A DNA stretch of 64,000 bases from Shewanella ulleungensis (GTDB lineage Bacteria; Pseudomonadota; Gammaproteobacteria; Enterobacterales; Shewanellaceae): contig NZ_BMQW01000012.1 of assembly GCF_014648315.1 (NCBI RefSeq), positions 1 through 64,000 on the forward strand, read 5' to 3'. Shown here piece after piece: positions 16,116-24,658 of the stretch (positions within the stretch are counted from its first letter, which is position 1; every line of letters begins with the position of its first letter). The translations under genes and the position numbers were made by a program. The notes beneath the pieces are model-generated. The model was given only the letters and a program-made list of their open reading frames with translations. It had not been told where the DNA came from and did no database searches.

Positions 16116-17456
16116 ATGTATAAAAAAACGCTCAGCTGCGCAGCATTAATATGGTTAAGTAGCACCACCGTCGTAACGGCAAACACACAAAAACCAGACA
16201 CCAATGCAGCACCTCAACCTGAGCAACTTTATCCGACATTGCTGCCTAAAGAAGCCTTGCCCGAATTAGCTCAAACTGGCCAATATCCAGTTGGAGTAAA
16301 AACCGTGCAGCTTGTGAACAAACAACAATATAACCCTAGCAGCCAAACTCTTGAAGACCGTAAGTTAACCGTAGAGGTCTGGTACCCAACCAATAAAACC
16401 CCCACAACCACACCTAAAGCGATTTACAGTGACGAAACGCGCTTAGGGCTACCGTTTGCACTACAAGGTAATGCGACCCGCGATGCTGAAGTGGTTAATT
16501 TAACCGGCCAGCCCTTTCCATTAGTGGTGTTATCGCACGGCTATACCGGTTATCGCACCATTATGTTTTACCTTGCCGAGCATTTAGCATCACACGGCTA
16601 TGTAGTTGCAGCAATCGATCACACTGACTCAACTAATGCTGACGTCGACATGGTCAATGCACCCTTTAGCGGTTTTTTTAGCACATTACTTAATCGCTCA
16701 CGTGATCAGCAATTTACTCTTGATTACTTTAGTGGCACAGACAACTTTGTTAACAATATAATCGATACTCAACGTGCTGGATTAATTGGTTACTCAATGG
16801 GTGGCTATGGAGCAGTGAACACTATCGGCGGTTGTTATCAATTTAATCAACAAACCGCAGCCACTTTTACCGGCAGTAAAGATGTCAATGTCATTAATGG
16901 CGCTATCGCATTACTCAATACTTGCGCTGGTGGTCAACAGACACCGGCAAAAGTCGACTCTAAATGGAAAGCCATGATAGCCATGGCACCTTGGGGAGGA
17001 AACTATCAACTGTTTAATCCTGAGTCACTTGCCAAGATCACCACGCCAACTTTATATGTATCAGGCGATCTTGATGATATTTCAGGGTACAAAGGTATCC
17101 AATCGCTATACCAACAAACCGGTAGCGACAATACTTATATGCTTACCTATCACAATGCACGCCATAACATAGCGCCTCATCCTGCACCACAAGTTGCTTA
17201 CCAAAATGAAATAGACCTTGGCCATTACTTTGAGCCAGCATGGAGCAACGCTCAACTCAACACCATCAATAAACACTTCGCATTAGCCATGATGGATTGT
17301 CACGTTAAAAATCAAAAAGATAAATGCGAATTTTTACAGCTCAATGGCCAATCAAACGAACAAGATACTCAAGGAAATCCAACCCCCGCCTGGAAAGGAT
17401 TTGCCCATCGCTACGCGACAGGCATGTCATGGGATATGAAACAGCCTAAGTCTTAG
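16116..17456 (+). CDS. Exported alpha/beta hydrolase (PAF-acetylhydrolase/dienelactone-like)
   Basis: 446 residues. A signal peptide (KKTLSCAALIWLSSTTVVTA) is followed by an alpha/beta-hydrolase fold: strand LVVLSHGYTGYRT (oxyanion region, about 140-152), nucleophile S227 in GLIGYSMGGYGAV, acid Asp in YVSGDLDDISG near 310-320, and His in NARHNIAPHP near 349-358. The layout resembles plasma platelet-activating-factor acetylhydrolase and related esterases. An insertion rich in Thr, Asn and Gln with two Cys (about 245-280) lies after the nucleophile. Substrate unknown. Its place between galK and the TonB receptor makes deacylation of a glycolipid or acetylated galactan plausible, but that is inference. 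Confidence 0.78.
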   Translation: MYKKTLSCAALIWLSSTTVVTANTQKPDTNAAPQPEQLYPTLLPKEALPELAQTGQYPVGVKTVQLVNKQQYNPSSQTLEDRKLTVEVWYPTNKTPTTTPKAIYSDETRLGLPFALQGNATRDAEVVNLTGQPFPLVVLSHGYTGYRTIMFYLAEHLASHGYVVAAIDHTDSTNADVDMVNAPFSGFFSTLLNRSRDQQFTLDYFSGTDNFVNNIIDTQRAGLIGYSMGGYGAVNTIGGCYQFNQQTAATFTGSKDVNVINGAIALLNTCAGGQQTPAKVDSKWKAMIAMAPWGGNYQLFNPESLAKITTPTLYVSGDLDDISGYKGIQSLYQQTGSDNTYMLTYHNARHNIAPHPAPQVAYQNEIDLGHYFEPAWSNAQLNTINKHFALAMMDCHVKNQKDKCEFLQLNGQSNEQDTQGNPTPAWKGFAHRYATGMSWDMKQPKS

Positions 17457-17478
17457 GCATTTAGCTATTACCATTCTG

Positions 17479-17511
17479 AAAATAAACTGTCTGTTTTTGA
17501 CAGTTTATTTT
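17479..17511 (+). terminator. Terminator after exported hydrolase
   Basis: AAAATAAACTGTC (17479-17491) pairs perfectly with GACAGTTTATTTT (17499-17511) around TGTTTTT, with T residues following. It separates the hydrolase transcript from the receptor gene. Confidence 0.8.
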
Positions 17512-17816
17512 TAAGGAATCATCGTTCTTAATTAACAAACCATCAACAAAAATTAGGCTTAGCCACGTTGAGTACAACCAGGCAAAACAGACGCAAGTTA
17601 ATGATAAACAAGTAAAAATAATAAATAAAAATACAGGCGCTTATAATCGTTATGCAATTATGGCTCAAAATAGAGTCAAAAAATAATAAGAGACTGTCAT
17701 CACATTGTTAAGAAAAGGTTGATATCTAACCTTAATTACTATATTTATAAGATAAATAAGCTTTAATTAAAAACAAGATTTATAAAAAAGCAACAACATC
17801 AACTGGGGGAAGAAAA
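17512..17816 (+). promoter_or_regulatory. Receptor upstream region with 7-3-7 operator
   Basis: About 300 bases without a gene. The best palindrome of the motif set, TATTTAT-AAG-ATAAATA, lies at 17742-17758. A -35-like TTGATA (17719-17724) sits 17 bases upstream of it, so the palindrome falls where the -10 would be, fitting direct repression. A GGGGGA ribosome site is at about 17802-17808. I see nothing else in the more distal part. Confidence 0.5.
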
Positions 17817-20579
17817 ATGTCTACAAAAGGAATCGCTACTTTTGGCAAGAGGACAACGTTAGCACTTGCTATTGCTGGGGCAATAGGCAGTGTTCACGGA
17901 GTGACAGCAGCTGAAGCTGAAACTCAAGCCAATGAGCAAATTGAAGTCATTGCTGTAAAAGGGATCCGCAGCAGTCTAAAAAATTCTATGGCCGACAAGA
18001 AATCCGCTTCTGTGGTTTCAGATGGTATTTCGGCAGAAGATCTGGGTAAATTTCCAGACTTAAACGTTGCTGAGTCATTACAGCGTATTACAGGTGTCTC
18101 TATTGACCGTAGCGGTGGTGAAGGTCAAGCCGTTACTGTTCGTGGTTTTGGTCCACAATTTAACACGGTACTAGTTAACGGCCGCCAAATGGCAACCGAC
18201 AGCGCAGGCCGTGAGTTTAACTTCGACATTTTAGCTGCAGAGCAAATCACCGGCGCGAATGTATACAAAACAACCAATGCGAGCATGCAAGAAGGTGGTA
18301 TTGGCGGTACTATCGACCTAACAACTGCACGTCCATTTGATTACAGCGGATTGCAAATCGTAGGTTCTGTAAAAGGCATGTATGAAAGCCTTTCAGAAGA
18401 CGTATCTCCTGCAGTTTCAGGCTTAATCAGTAACACCTTTAATGATGAAACCATGGGTGTGTTATTGGCAGTAAGCCACCAAGAACGTAGCGTCCAAATA
18501 AACCAAATCAACACAGCAGGCTGGCGCGGCGGTCAAACGATTTCTAACGCTCGTGATGGCGTATTGTTTACTAATGCCTATATCCCACGTAACTGGGACC
18601 AAATCGTTGACGAACAAGACCGTACCCGTACCAACGCCAGTTTAGTCTTTCAATATGCGCCATCAGACGATGTCAGTATTACATTAGACGGTTTTATATC
18701 TAAGTTTGAAGTAGACTCACAAGTTACCGATTTAGCATCATGGTTTGAACCAGACCGCGTCGGTAGTGCCACGATAGATCCATCTACCGGTACACTATTA
18801 ACCTTTAGTCAAGATGTGGGCTTACATCAAGGCAGTGGCGATCCAGCAACTGACTTTGTGTCGCACACGCGTAACTCTCGAGATGTCACTAACAGCGGTG
18901 TTGGCTTAAATGTTAAATGGGATATCAATGAGCAATTAGTGGCTAAATTTGACGTGTCAAACTCAAATGCTGAAAACGATCGCGCTGGCCGTGACCGTTT
19001 TAACGTTGTGGGTATGACCAACAGTTATTCGTTTGATGGTACCGGCGGCGTGCCAACGGTAATACACGATGGATTTACAGGTGGCAGCTTGCCAGACGCG
19101 AATCTAGCGCGTTTACATTACAATGAAAAAGGCAATCAATTCACTGATGAAGATGAGATAACTGAATTCAAAGCTGATTTTGAATACACTCCAGATTCGT
19201 TAGTTTTCACCAAAGCTAAATTTGGTGTTTATCGTCAAGAACGTGAAAAGTCGAGCTATCAAATTTTTGGAAGTCAGTGTCAGTTCTGTGGTTACGGCAC
19301 AGAAGCCCCAATCGACGCGATTGATTTTAGGCCATATACAGCAAGTAACTATTTCTCAGGCTTAATCGACACCTTCTACACCTATGACGGTGATGCGATG
19401 GTGGATTATTTAGCTGCAGAAGGTTATCCAATTACACCAACATTACAAAACAACCGTTATACCATTAATGAAGATGTGACCAGTCTTTACATGAACTTCA
19501 CGTTTATGTATGACGTTGGCGATATGCCATTAACCGTTGATTTTGGTGCGCGCTACTCAAACACCGATGTTGATGTAAGTGCTGTACAAAGTTATATCTC
19601 AGACGTAGTCCCTACAAGTGATGCAACCTTATTTGCTAACGTGTATGGCCCAGCTAATGACATCACTCAAGGTACTTCTTACTCTAACTTATTACCAAGT
19701 TTGAACATTAAGTTAGATCTGCAAGATGATATGGTTTTACGCTTTGCTGTATATGACTCATTAACTCGCCCCACCATGTCACAGCTTTCTCCAGCGACAA
19801 ACTTTAATGAGCCACGCCGTCAAAACTTAACAGCAAGTGGTGGCAACCCTGCACTCGAACCGTTCCGTTCTGAAAACTGGGATGTGTCTTACGAATGGTA
19901 CTACGACGATGCGAGCTTATTTAGCTTTGCATTCTTCAGCAAAGAAGTTGACGATTTCATCGTGAGCTTAACCGGTGAAGAAACTTACCAAATGACCGAT
20001 CGTAGTGGTCCTGACTTCAACTGTAGCACGACTAACTCAGACCTGTGTACAAGTGACGTTGTGGCGACCACAGAAGAGCTAAATGGTCAGTCTGAAGTGT
20101 ATACAGTGACACGCCCACGTAACGGTGAGTCAGCACGTATTACCGGTTACGAAATTGCGTTAACTCACGTGTTCGACAACGGTTTTGGTGTAACCGCTAA
20201 CGCTACCGTTGTAGATAGCAACGTTAAAGTGGATGCAAACTCTACCCAAAGCTTCGCGCTTGAAGGTTTAGGCGACTCACAAAACTTAATCTTGTTCTAC
20301 GAGCAAGACAACTGGCAAGCACGTGTTGCATTTAACAACCGTGAAGGCTTTTTACGTCAGCTAGATAACGGCTTTAACGGTGAGCCAATTAAAACAGAAA
20401 CTTTTGGTCAGTGGGATATTAGCGCGAGCTACGATATCAACGAAAACGTATCTGTTTTTGTTGAAGGTATTAACATCACTGAAGAAGAGTTAGTGCAAAC
20501 GGGCCGCTTCGCCAACCAGATTTATTCGGTTGAAGACAACGGTTCTCGCTATGCGGTAGGGTTAAGAGGCAAGTTCTAA
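17817..20579 (+). CDS. TonB-dependent outer-membrane receptor
   Basis: 920 residues. A signal peptide (about 1-31, ending GVTAAEA) is followed by a TonB-box-like IEVIAVKG, a plug domain with FPDLNVAESLQRITGVSIDR near 79-98 and VTVRGFGPQFNTVLVNGRQM near 105-124, then a 22-strand-type barrel ending in GLRGKF with a terminal Phe. The plug pattern (KFPDLNVAESLQRI, NFDILAAEQI) belongs to the Xanthomonas/Caulobacter-type receptor group often linked to carbohydrate uptake. It is followed by a halogenase-like gene, a SapC-like gene and a sodium symporter, the usual companions of such receptors in Alteromonadales. In this locus it would import a galactoside across the outer membrane. Confidence 0.93.
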   Translation: MSTKGIATFGKRTTLALAIAGAIGSVHGVTAAEAETQANEQIEVIAVKGIRSSLKNSMADKKSASVVSDGISAEDLGKFPDLNVAESLQRITGVSIDRSGGEGQAVTVRGFGPQFNTVLVNGRQMATDSAGREFNFDILAAEQITGANVYKTTNASMQEGGIGGTIDLTTARPFDYSGLQIVGSVKGMYESLSEDVSPAVSGLISNTFNDETMGVLLAVSHQERSVQINQINTAGWRGGQTISNARDGVLFTNAYIPRNWDQIVDEQDRTRTNASLVFQYAPSDDVSITLDGFISKFEVDSQVTDLASWFEPDRVGSATIDPSTGTLLTFSQDVGLHQGSGDPATDFVSHTRNSRDVTNSGVGLNVKWDINEQLVAKFDVSNSNAENDRAGRDRFNVVGMTNSYSFDGTGGVPTVIHDGFTGGSLPDANLARLHYNEKGNQFTDEDEITEFKADFEYTPDSLVFTKAKFGVYRQEREKSSYQIFGSQCQFCGYGTEAPIDAIDFRPYTASNYFSGLIDTFYTYDGDAMVDYLAAEGYPITPTLQNNRYTINEDVTSLYMNFTFMYDVGDMPLTVDFGARYSNTDVDVSAVQSYISDVVPTSDATLFANVYGPANDITQGTSYSNLLPSLNIKLDLQDDMVLRFAVYDSLTRPTMSQLSPATNFNEPRRQNLTASGGNPALEPFRSENWDVSYEWYYDDASLFSFAFFSKEVDDFIVSLTGEETYQMTDRSGPDFNCSTTNSDLCTSDVVATTEELNGQSEVYTVTRPRNGESARITGYEIALTHVFDNGFGVTANATVVDSNVKVDANSTQSFALEGLGDSQNLILFYEQDNWQARVAFNNREGFLRQLDNGFNGEPIKTETFGQWDISASYDINENVSVFVEGINITEEELVQTGRFANQIYSVEDNGSRYAVGLRGKF

Positions 20580-20591
20580 GTTATAAGCCTT

Positions 20592-20623
20592 AAAAAGACA
20601 GGTGCAAGCGCACCTGTCTTTTT
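20592..20623 (+). terminator. Terminator after receptor gene
   Basis: AAAAAGACAGGTGC (20592-20605) pairs perfectly with GCACCTGTCTTTTT (20610-20623) around AAGC. It is strong and may reduce read-through into the three genes downstream, giving excess receptor. Confidence 0.92.
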
Positions 20624-20697
20624 GTTTATAACAAGACCGACAAACTTCACCTTGTGATAGTGTTTCAGCACTCAATTGCAAACAGGATGTTAACCCA

Positions 20698-22221
20698 ATG
20701 GCAAAAGCAGTAAAAAAAATAATCATTGTGGGCGGCGGAACAGCGGGCTGGTTAACGGCTGCAATCATTGCATCGCATCATAAAAGCCAAACCGGTCAGG
20801 CGATAGACATAAGTTTAATCGAGTCGTCAGATATTCCTACAGTTGGTGTGGGTGAAGGCACCTGGCCAACCATGAAAAACACCCTACAACAGATAGGGTT
20901 GAATGAAAGTGAAGTCTTTAGAAAGTGTCATGCCACGTTTAAACAAGGCGGTAAATTTGTCAGCTGGGTACATGGCAATAACGACTTTTATTATCATCCT
21001 TTTACCGTACCTTTGGGATACGGTCGTCTCGATCTAGCGCCTTATATTGATAATATTAAAGATTACGCCGAACAAACTAATTTTCAACATGCTATTTGCG
21101 AGTCTGGTCTGGCGCCCCGCAGCATGGCAGAAGGTGACTATCAAGGCACATGTAACTATGCCTACCATCTTGACGCGGGCGCCTTTGCTGACTTGCTCAA
21201 ACAACACTGTAAAACACAGCTCAATGTTAATCACATAATTGGTACTGTCGACCATGCGAGTGTCGATGAGCAAGGTAATATATGTAATGTAGCGCTTATC
21301 GATCAAGATCCTATCGAAGGTGACTTATTTATTGACTGCACTGGGTTTGCATCCTTATTGCTTGGAAAAACCTTAAACGTTCCCTTCACCAAACTCGACC
21401 ATGTACTGTTTAATGACCGCGCAATCGCCATGCAAGTGCCATATGACAATGCAGACAGTCCTATTGCTTCACACACCATTGCCACAGCACAAGATTCAGG
21501 TTGGATTTGGGATATAGGCTTAACTCACCGTCGTGGCGTAGGTCATGTTTACTCAAGCCGTTTTATGAGTGACGAACAAGCAGAAGCCAATTTACGCCGT
21601 TACATTGGTCCTAAAGCAGACGGATTAACCGTCAAACATATTCGTTACCAAAGTGGCCACCGTGAACGTTTTTGGCAAAATAACTGTGTTGCTGTCGGTA
21701 TGGCCGCTGGATTTGTTGAACCACTTGAAGCAACCGCGATAATGTTGATTGAAATATCAGCCCGCTACATTGCAGAAAACTTACCCGTTAACGATAAAAT
21801 AATGGCATTAACAGCCAAGCGCTTTAATCAACAAATGGATTATCGTTGGGGTCGTATCGTCGACTTTTTAAAACTGCATTACATGTTAACTAAACGTCCA
21901 GAACCCTATTGGCAAGCACACTGTAATCCAGATTCTATCCCGCAAAGTTTACAAGACGACCTAAGCATGTGGGCATTTAGAGGTCCTACAAGCAAAGACT
22001 TTAATGGCCCAAATGAGCTATTCCCTGCGGCCAGTTATCAATATGTTCTTTATGGTATGGAGTTTACTCCAGACTACTCGCAACACGCCCACTTGTACCA
22101 ACAACATGCGCAGGCGTCACAAATATTAAACCGTAATGTTCAGCTCACGCAGCAGATGCTCAATACCCTGCCGCCTCATCGTGACTTTATTGAACAATGG
22201 TTAACTCACTCTCAAAAGTAG
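20698..22221 (+). CDS. Tryptophan-halogenase-family flavoprotein
   Basis: 507 residues with the flavin-dependent tryptophan halogenase fold. The FAD motif IVGGGTAGWLTA is at about 8-19. K82 in CHATFKQGGKF aligns with the catalytic lysine of PrnA-type halogenases. The signature WxWxIP reads WIWDIG here (269-274), with Gly in place of Pro. GFVEPLEATAI near 340-350 is the second FAD-binding stretch. Homologues next to TonB receptors are widespread in carbohydrate loci and have no proven halogenation role that I can name. ATG at 20698 has AGGA about 12 bases upstream. It is ten bases ahead of the SapC-like gene. Confidence 0.88.
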   Translation: MAKAVKKIIIVGGGTAGWLTAAIIASHHKSQTGQAIDISLIESSDIPTVGVGEGTWPTMKNTLQQIGLNESEVFRKCHATFKQGGKFVSWVHGNNDFYYHPFTVPLGYGRLDLAPYIDNIKDYAEQTNFQHAICESGLAPRSMAEGDYQGTCNYAYHLDAGAFADLLKQHCKTQLNVNHIIGTVDHASVDEQGNICNVALIDQDPIEGDLFIDCTGFASLLLGKTLNVPFTKLDHVLFNDRAIAMQVPYDNADSPIASHTIATAQDSGWIWDIGLTHRRGVGHVYSSRFMSDEQAEANLRRYIGPKADGLTVKHIRYQSGHRERFWQNNCVAVGMAAGFVEPLEATAIMLIEISARYIAENLPVNDKIMALTAKRFNQQMDYRWGRIVDFLKLHYMLTKRPEPYWQAHCNPDSIPQSLQDDLSMWAFRGPTSKDFNGPNELFPAASYQYVLYGMEFTPDYSQHAHLYQQHAQASQILNRNVQLTQQMLNTLPPHRDFIEQWLTHSQK

Positions 22222-22230
22222 AATAATAAT

Positions 22231-22992
22231 ATGAAAACACTGACAGAATTAACTCCGCAACAACATCAAGGTTTACGCATAACAGATGACTGTGCAATTC
22301 AATTTGCTCAGCAACAAAACATTATGAATCTGCGTGTCACTGAAGTTGGCCAAGCAGCTTGTTGTATGCCAATTTTTTATGTCCGCAATAGTCAAACAGG
22401 CCAATGGGTATTAACCGGTTTTACCAGTTTTGAGCAAGGAAGTAACTTGTTTATTGAGCAAGGTAAATGGACCGCATTACACACGCCAGCAAACATGCAA
22501 ACCTTTCCTTTTTTCTTAATGAAGTCACCCGAAAACTCACAGCAATACACCATTGGTATTGATCAAACGCACTCAGTATTTTCAACCACCAGCGGCCACA
22601 ATATTTTTGAAGCCAACGGCAAAGCATCACTGCATTTATCTAGAGTTAAAACGTTACTCGAAGCCGATATCAAAAACGATATTCGCACCCAAGAATTCAA
22701 CCAACACATCAGCGAGCTCGGTTTATTACGTCCGATTAATATTTTGGTTCAACACCAAGACGGCAGCACACCAAGTTTATCTGGGTTGTACACCATCGAT
22801 GAAGACAAACTGCAATCACTCGATAAAGAGACATTATTTGAACTGCACCACAAGGGGTATTTGGCGCCATTACAAGCAATGTTAATGTCATTATTTCAGC
22901 TTAACAGCCTGATTAAACGCCACAATAATGTTTCTACCTTACCGCCAATTAAAAATATAAAACTAGAAGTAAGTAAAAAAACGGCAGCATAA
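22231..22992 (+). CDS. SapC-family protein
   Basis: 253 residues. The segments FYVRNSQTGQWVLTGFTSFEQGSNLF, WTALHTPANMQTFPFFL and SGLYTIDEDKLQSLD match the SapC family (named from a Campylobacter S-layer locus), whose molecular function is unknown. There is no signal peptide or TM, so it is probably cytoplasmic. It is consistently found beside TonB receptors and halogenase-like proteins. It follows the halogenase-like gene by nine bases and precedes the symporter by about 35 bases, making one operon. Confidence 0.85.
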   Translation: MKTLTELTPQQHQGLRITDDCAIQFAQQQNIMNLRVTEVGQAACCMPIFYVRNSQTGQWVLTGFTSFEQGSNLFIEQGKWTALHTPANMQTFPFFLMKSPENSQQYTIGIDQTHSVFSTTSGHNIFEANGKASLHLSRVKTLLEADIKNDIRTQEFNQHISELGLLRPINILVQHQDGSTPSLSGLYTIDEDKLQSLDKETLFELHHKGYLAPLQAMLMSLFQLNSLIKRHNNVSTLPPIKNIKLEVSKKTAA

Positions 22993-23026
22993 CAATACCC
23001 AACACACGATTGGGAAAGGAAAAACA

Positions 23027-24478
23027 ATGTCTGAAAACATGATCCAATTATCGGTATTTGCCTTTGTTACGGCAATTATTGGTTTATTAACTTACATGAA
23101 ATGTCGCGGGGCAAACCGCCAACAGAGCACACAAAACAAAGAATACTTTTTAGCTGGGGGAGGCTTAAGTTGGGTGTTTGTTGCAGGCTCTATTACGTTA
23201 ACAAATTTGAGCACCGATCAGCTTGTGGGGATGAACGGTAACCAAATGGCATTACTCGCTTGGTGGGAGTTTTCTGCTGTTATCGGGCTAATCATTTTGG
23301 CTAAATTGTTTTTGCCTGTTTATTACAAGTACAACTGTACTACAACCACCGAACTGTTAGAAAAACGATATAACAACAAACATATACGTGCAGTTATCGG
23401 CGCTATTTTCTTTTTAGGTAATGCATTTATCTACATGCCTGCGGTGATTTACTCAGGGGCGTTGTTTATGCAAACCATGTTTAATGTCGACATCCCATTA
23501 ATGTATATTGCTGTCGCTTTTGCCACGCTGGGTGCGGTATATGCCTTCTTTGGTGGTTTGCGTGCGGTCGCAGTCTCAGACACTTATTCTGGTGTATTAC
23601 TTTTAGGCATGGCCATATTTGTCGTGTTTTTAGCCTTAAATGCTATCAACTATGATTTCTCTGATATTCCAGCAGAACGATTAACCTTTATTGGTGACAA
23701 TGACTCACCTCTGCCTTGGCATACCCTGCTCACAGGTATGATCTTCATTCAGATGTTTTACTGGGGCACAAACCAAACGATCACCCAACGCGCAATGGCA
23801 GCACCAACACTTAAAGAGGCTCAAAAAGGGGTGTTTGCAGCTGCCGGTATCCGTATTTTAATTGTCCCTGCGATTGTGGTTATCCCTGGTATAGTGTCAT
23901 ACAAGCTGTATGGCGATATCGGCGATGCAGCCTACGGGCGCATTGTTGGCGACTTAATGCCTACATGGTTAACTGGTGTGTTTGCTGCCGCTATGGCCGC
24001 TGCCGTTTTGTCGACCTACAACAGCTTGCTTAACTCAGCAACGGCGCTGTATGTTTGTGATATTCATGAGGCCTATATCAAGAAAGACCCTAACGTAGTG
24101 CGCTTGAGTGGTTGGGTAACCTTGTTATTGAGTATCCTGACATTAACTCTGGTCCCTATTTATCAACAAGCTGAAAGTATTATTAACTTATTACAACAGT
24201 TAAACGGCTTACTCAGCATGCCTATTCTGTCGATATTCATTGTCGGCTTAGTATTCAAGAATATTGATGCTCGTGCTGGTATTGGCGCGGTTATCTTTGG
24301 TGTGCTGCTATATGCCTCATTAACGTTTGAGTTTTCACCTTTCTACTCAAGCTGGCATTACATTCATTTAATGCCTGTGACGTTAGCAGCTTGCGTATCT
24401 TTTGCATTACTCACTAATCGGTTCGTCTTTGGTAAAAAAATCCAATTTGCCTCACGTGATGACCTCGAAGTGGCTTAA
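23027..24478 (+). CDS. Sodium/solute symporter (SSS family), probable galactose transporter
   Basis: 483 residues with about fourteen hydrophobic segments. SSS landmarks: EYFLAGGGLSWVFVAGSITLTNLSTDQLVG near 38-67 (first inverted-repeat helix), the TTTELLEKRYN loop near 105-115, YAFFGGLRAVAVSD near 172-185, and FYWGTNQTITQRAMAA near 243-258, which is the GTNQxxxQR sugar-symporter motif seen in SglT-like proteins. It would carry the sugar or glycoside across the inner membrane with Na+. A GGAAAGGA ribosome site precedes the ATG. It ends the receptor-halogenase-SapC-transporter block and has its own terminator. Confidence 0.9.
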   Translation: MSENMIQLSVFAFVTAIIGLLTYMKCRGANRQQSTQNKEYFLAGGGLSWVFVAGSITLTNLSTDQLVGMNGNQMALLAWWEFSAVIGLIILAKLFLPVYYKYNCTTTTELLEKRYNNKHIRAVIGAIFFLGNAFIYMPAVIYSGALFMQTMFNVDIPLMYIAVAFATLGAVYAFFGGLRAVAVSDTYSGVLLLGMAIFVVFLALNAINYDFSDIPAERLTFIGDNDSPLPWHTLLTGMIFIQMFYWGTNQTITQRAMAAPTLKEAQKGVFAAAGIRILIVPAIVVIPGIVSYKLYGDIGDAAYGRIVGDLMPTWLTGVFAAAMAAAVLSTYNSLLNSATALYVCDIHEAYIKKDPNVVRLSGWVTLLLSILTLTLVPIYQQAESIINLLQQLNGLLSMPILSIFIVGLVFKNIDARAGIGAVIFGVLLYASLTFEFSPFYSSWHYIHLMPVTLAACVSFALLTNRFVFGKKIQFASRDDLEVA

Positions 24479-24502
24479 ATTTCGGAGATATCACCCATAA
24501 AA

Positions 24503-24530
24503 CGAGCACCTATATGGTGCTCATTTTTTT
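24503..24530 (+). terminator. Terminator after symporter
   Basis: GAGCACC (24504-24510) and GGTGCTC (24516-24522) form a 7-bp stem with a TATAT loop, then ATTTTTTT. It lies 25 bases past the symporter stop. Confidence 0.9.
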
Positions 24531-24658
24531 AACTTAAAGAAGTTATTAATCATGCCGATAGAACATATTAAGCCCCAGTGAGCTAATATAATTAAATCTG
24601 AACAAAAAGTGACGTTTATCCGGTCATAATCGTAAGACAAAAACTAAGGTACCTACCC

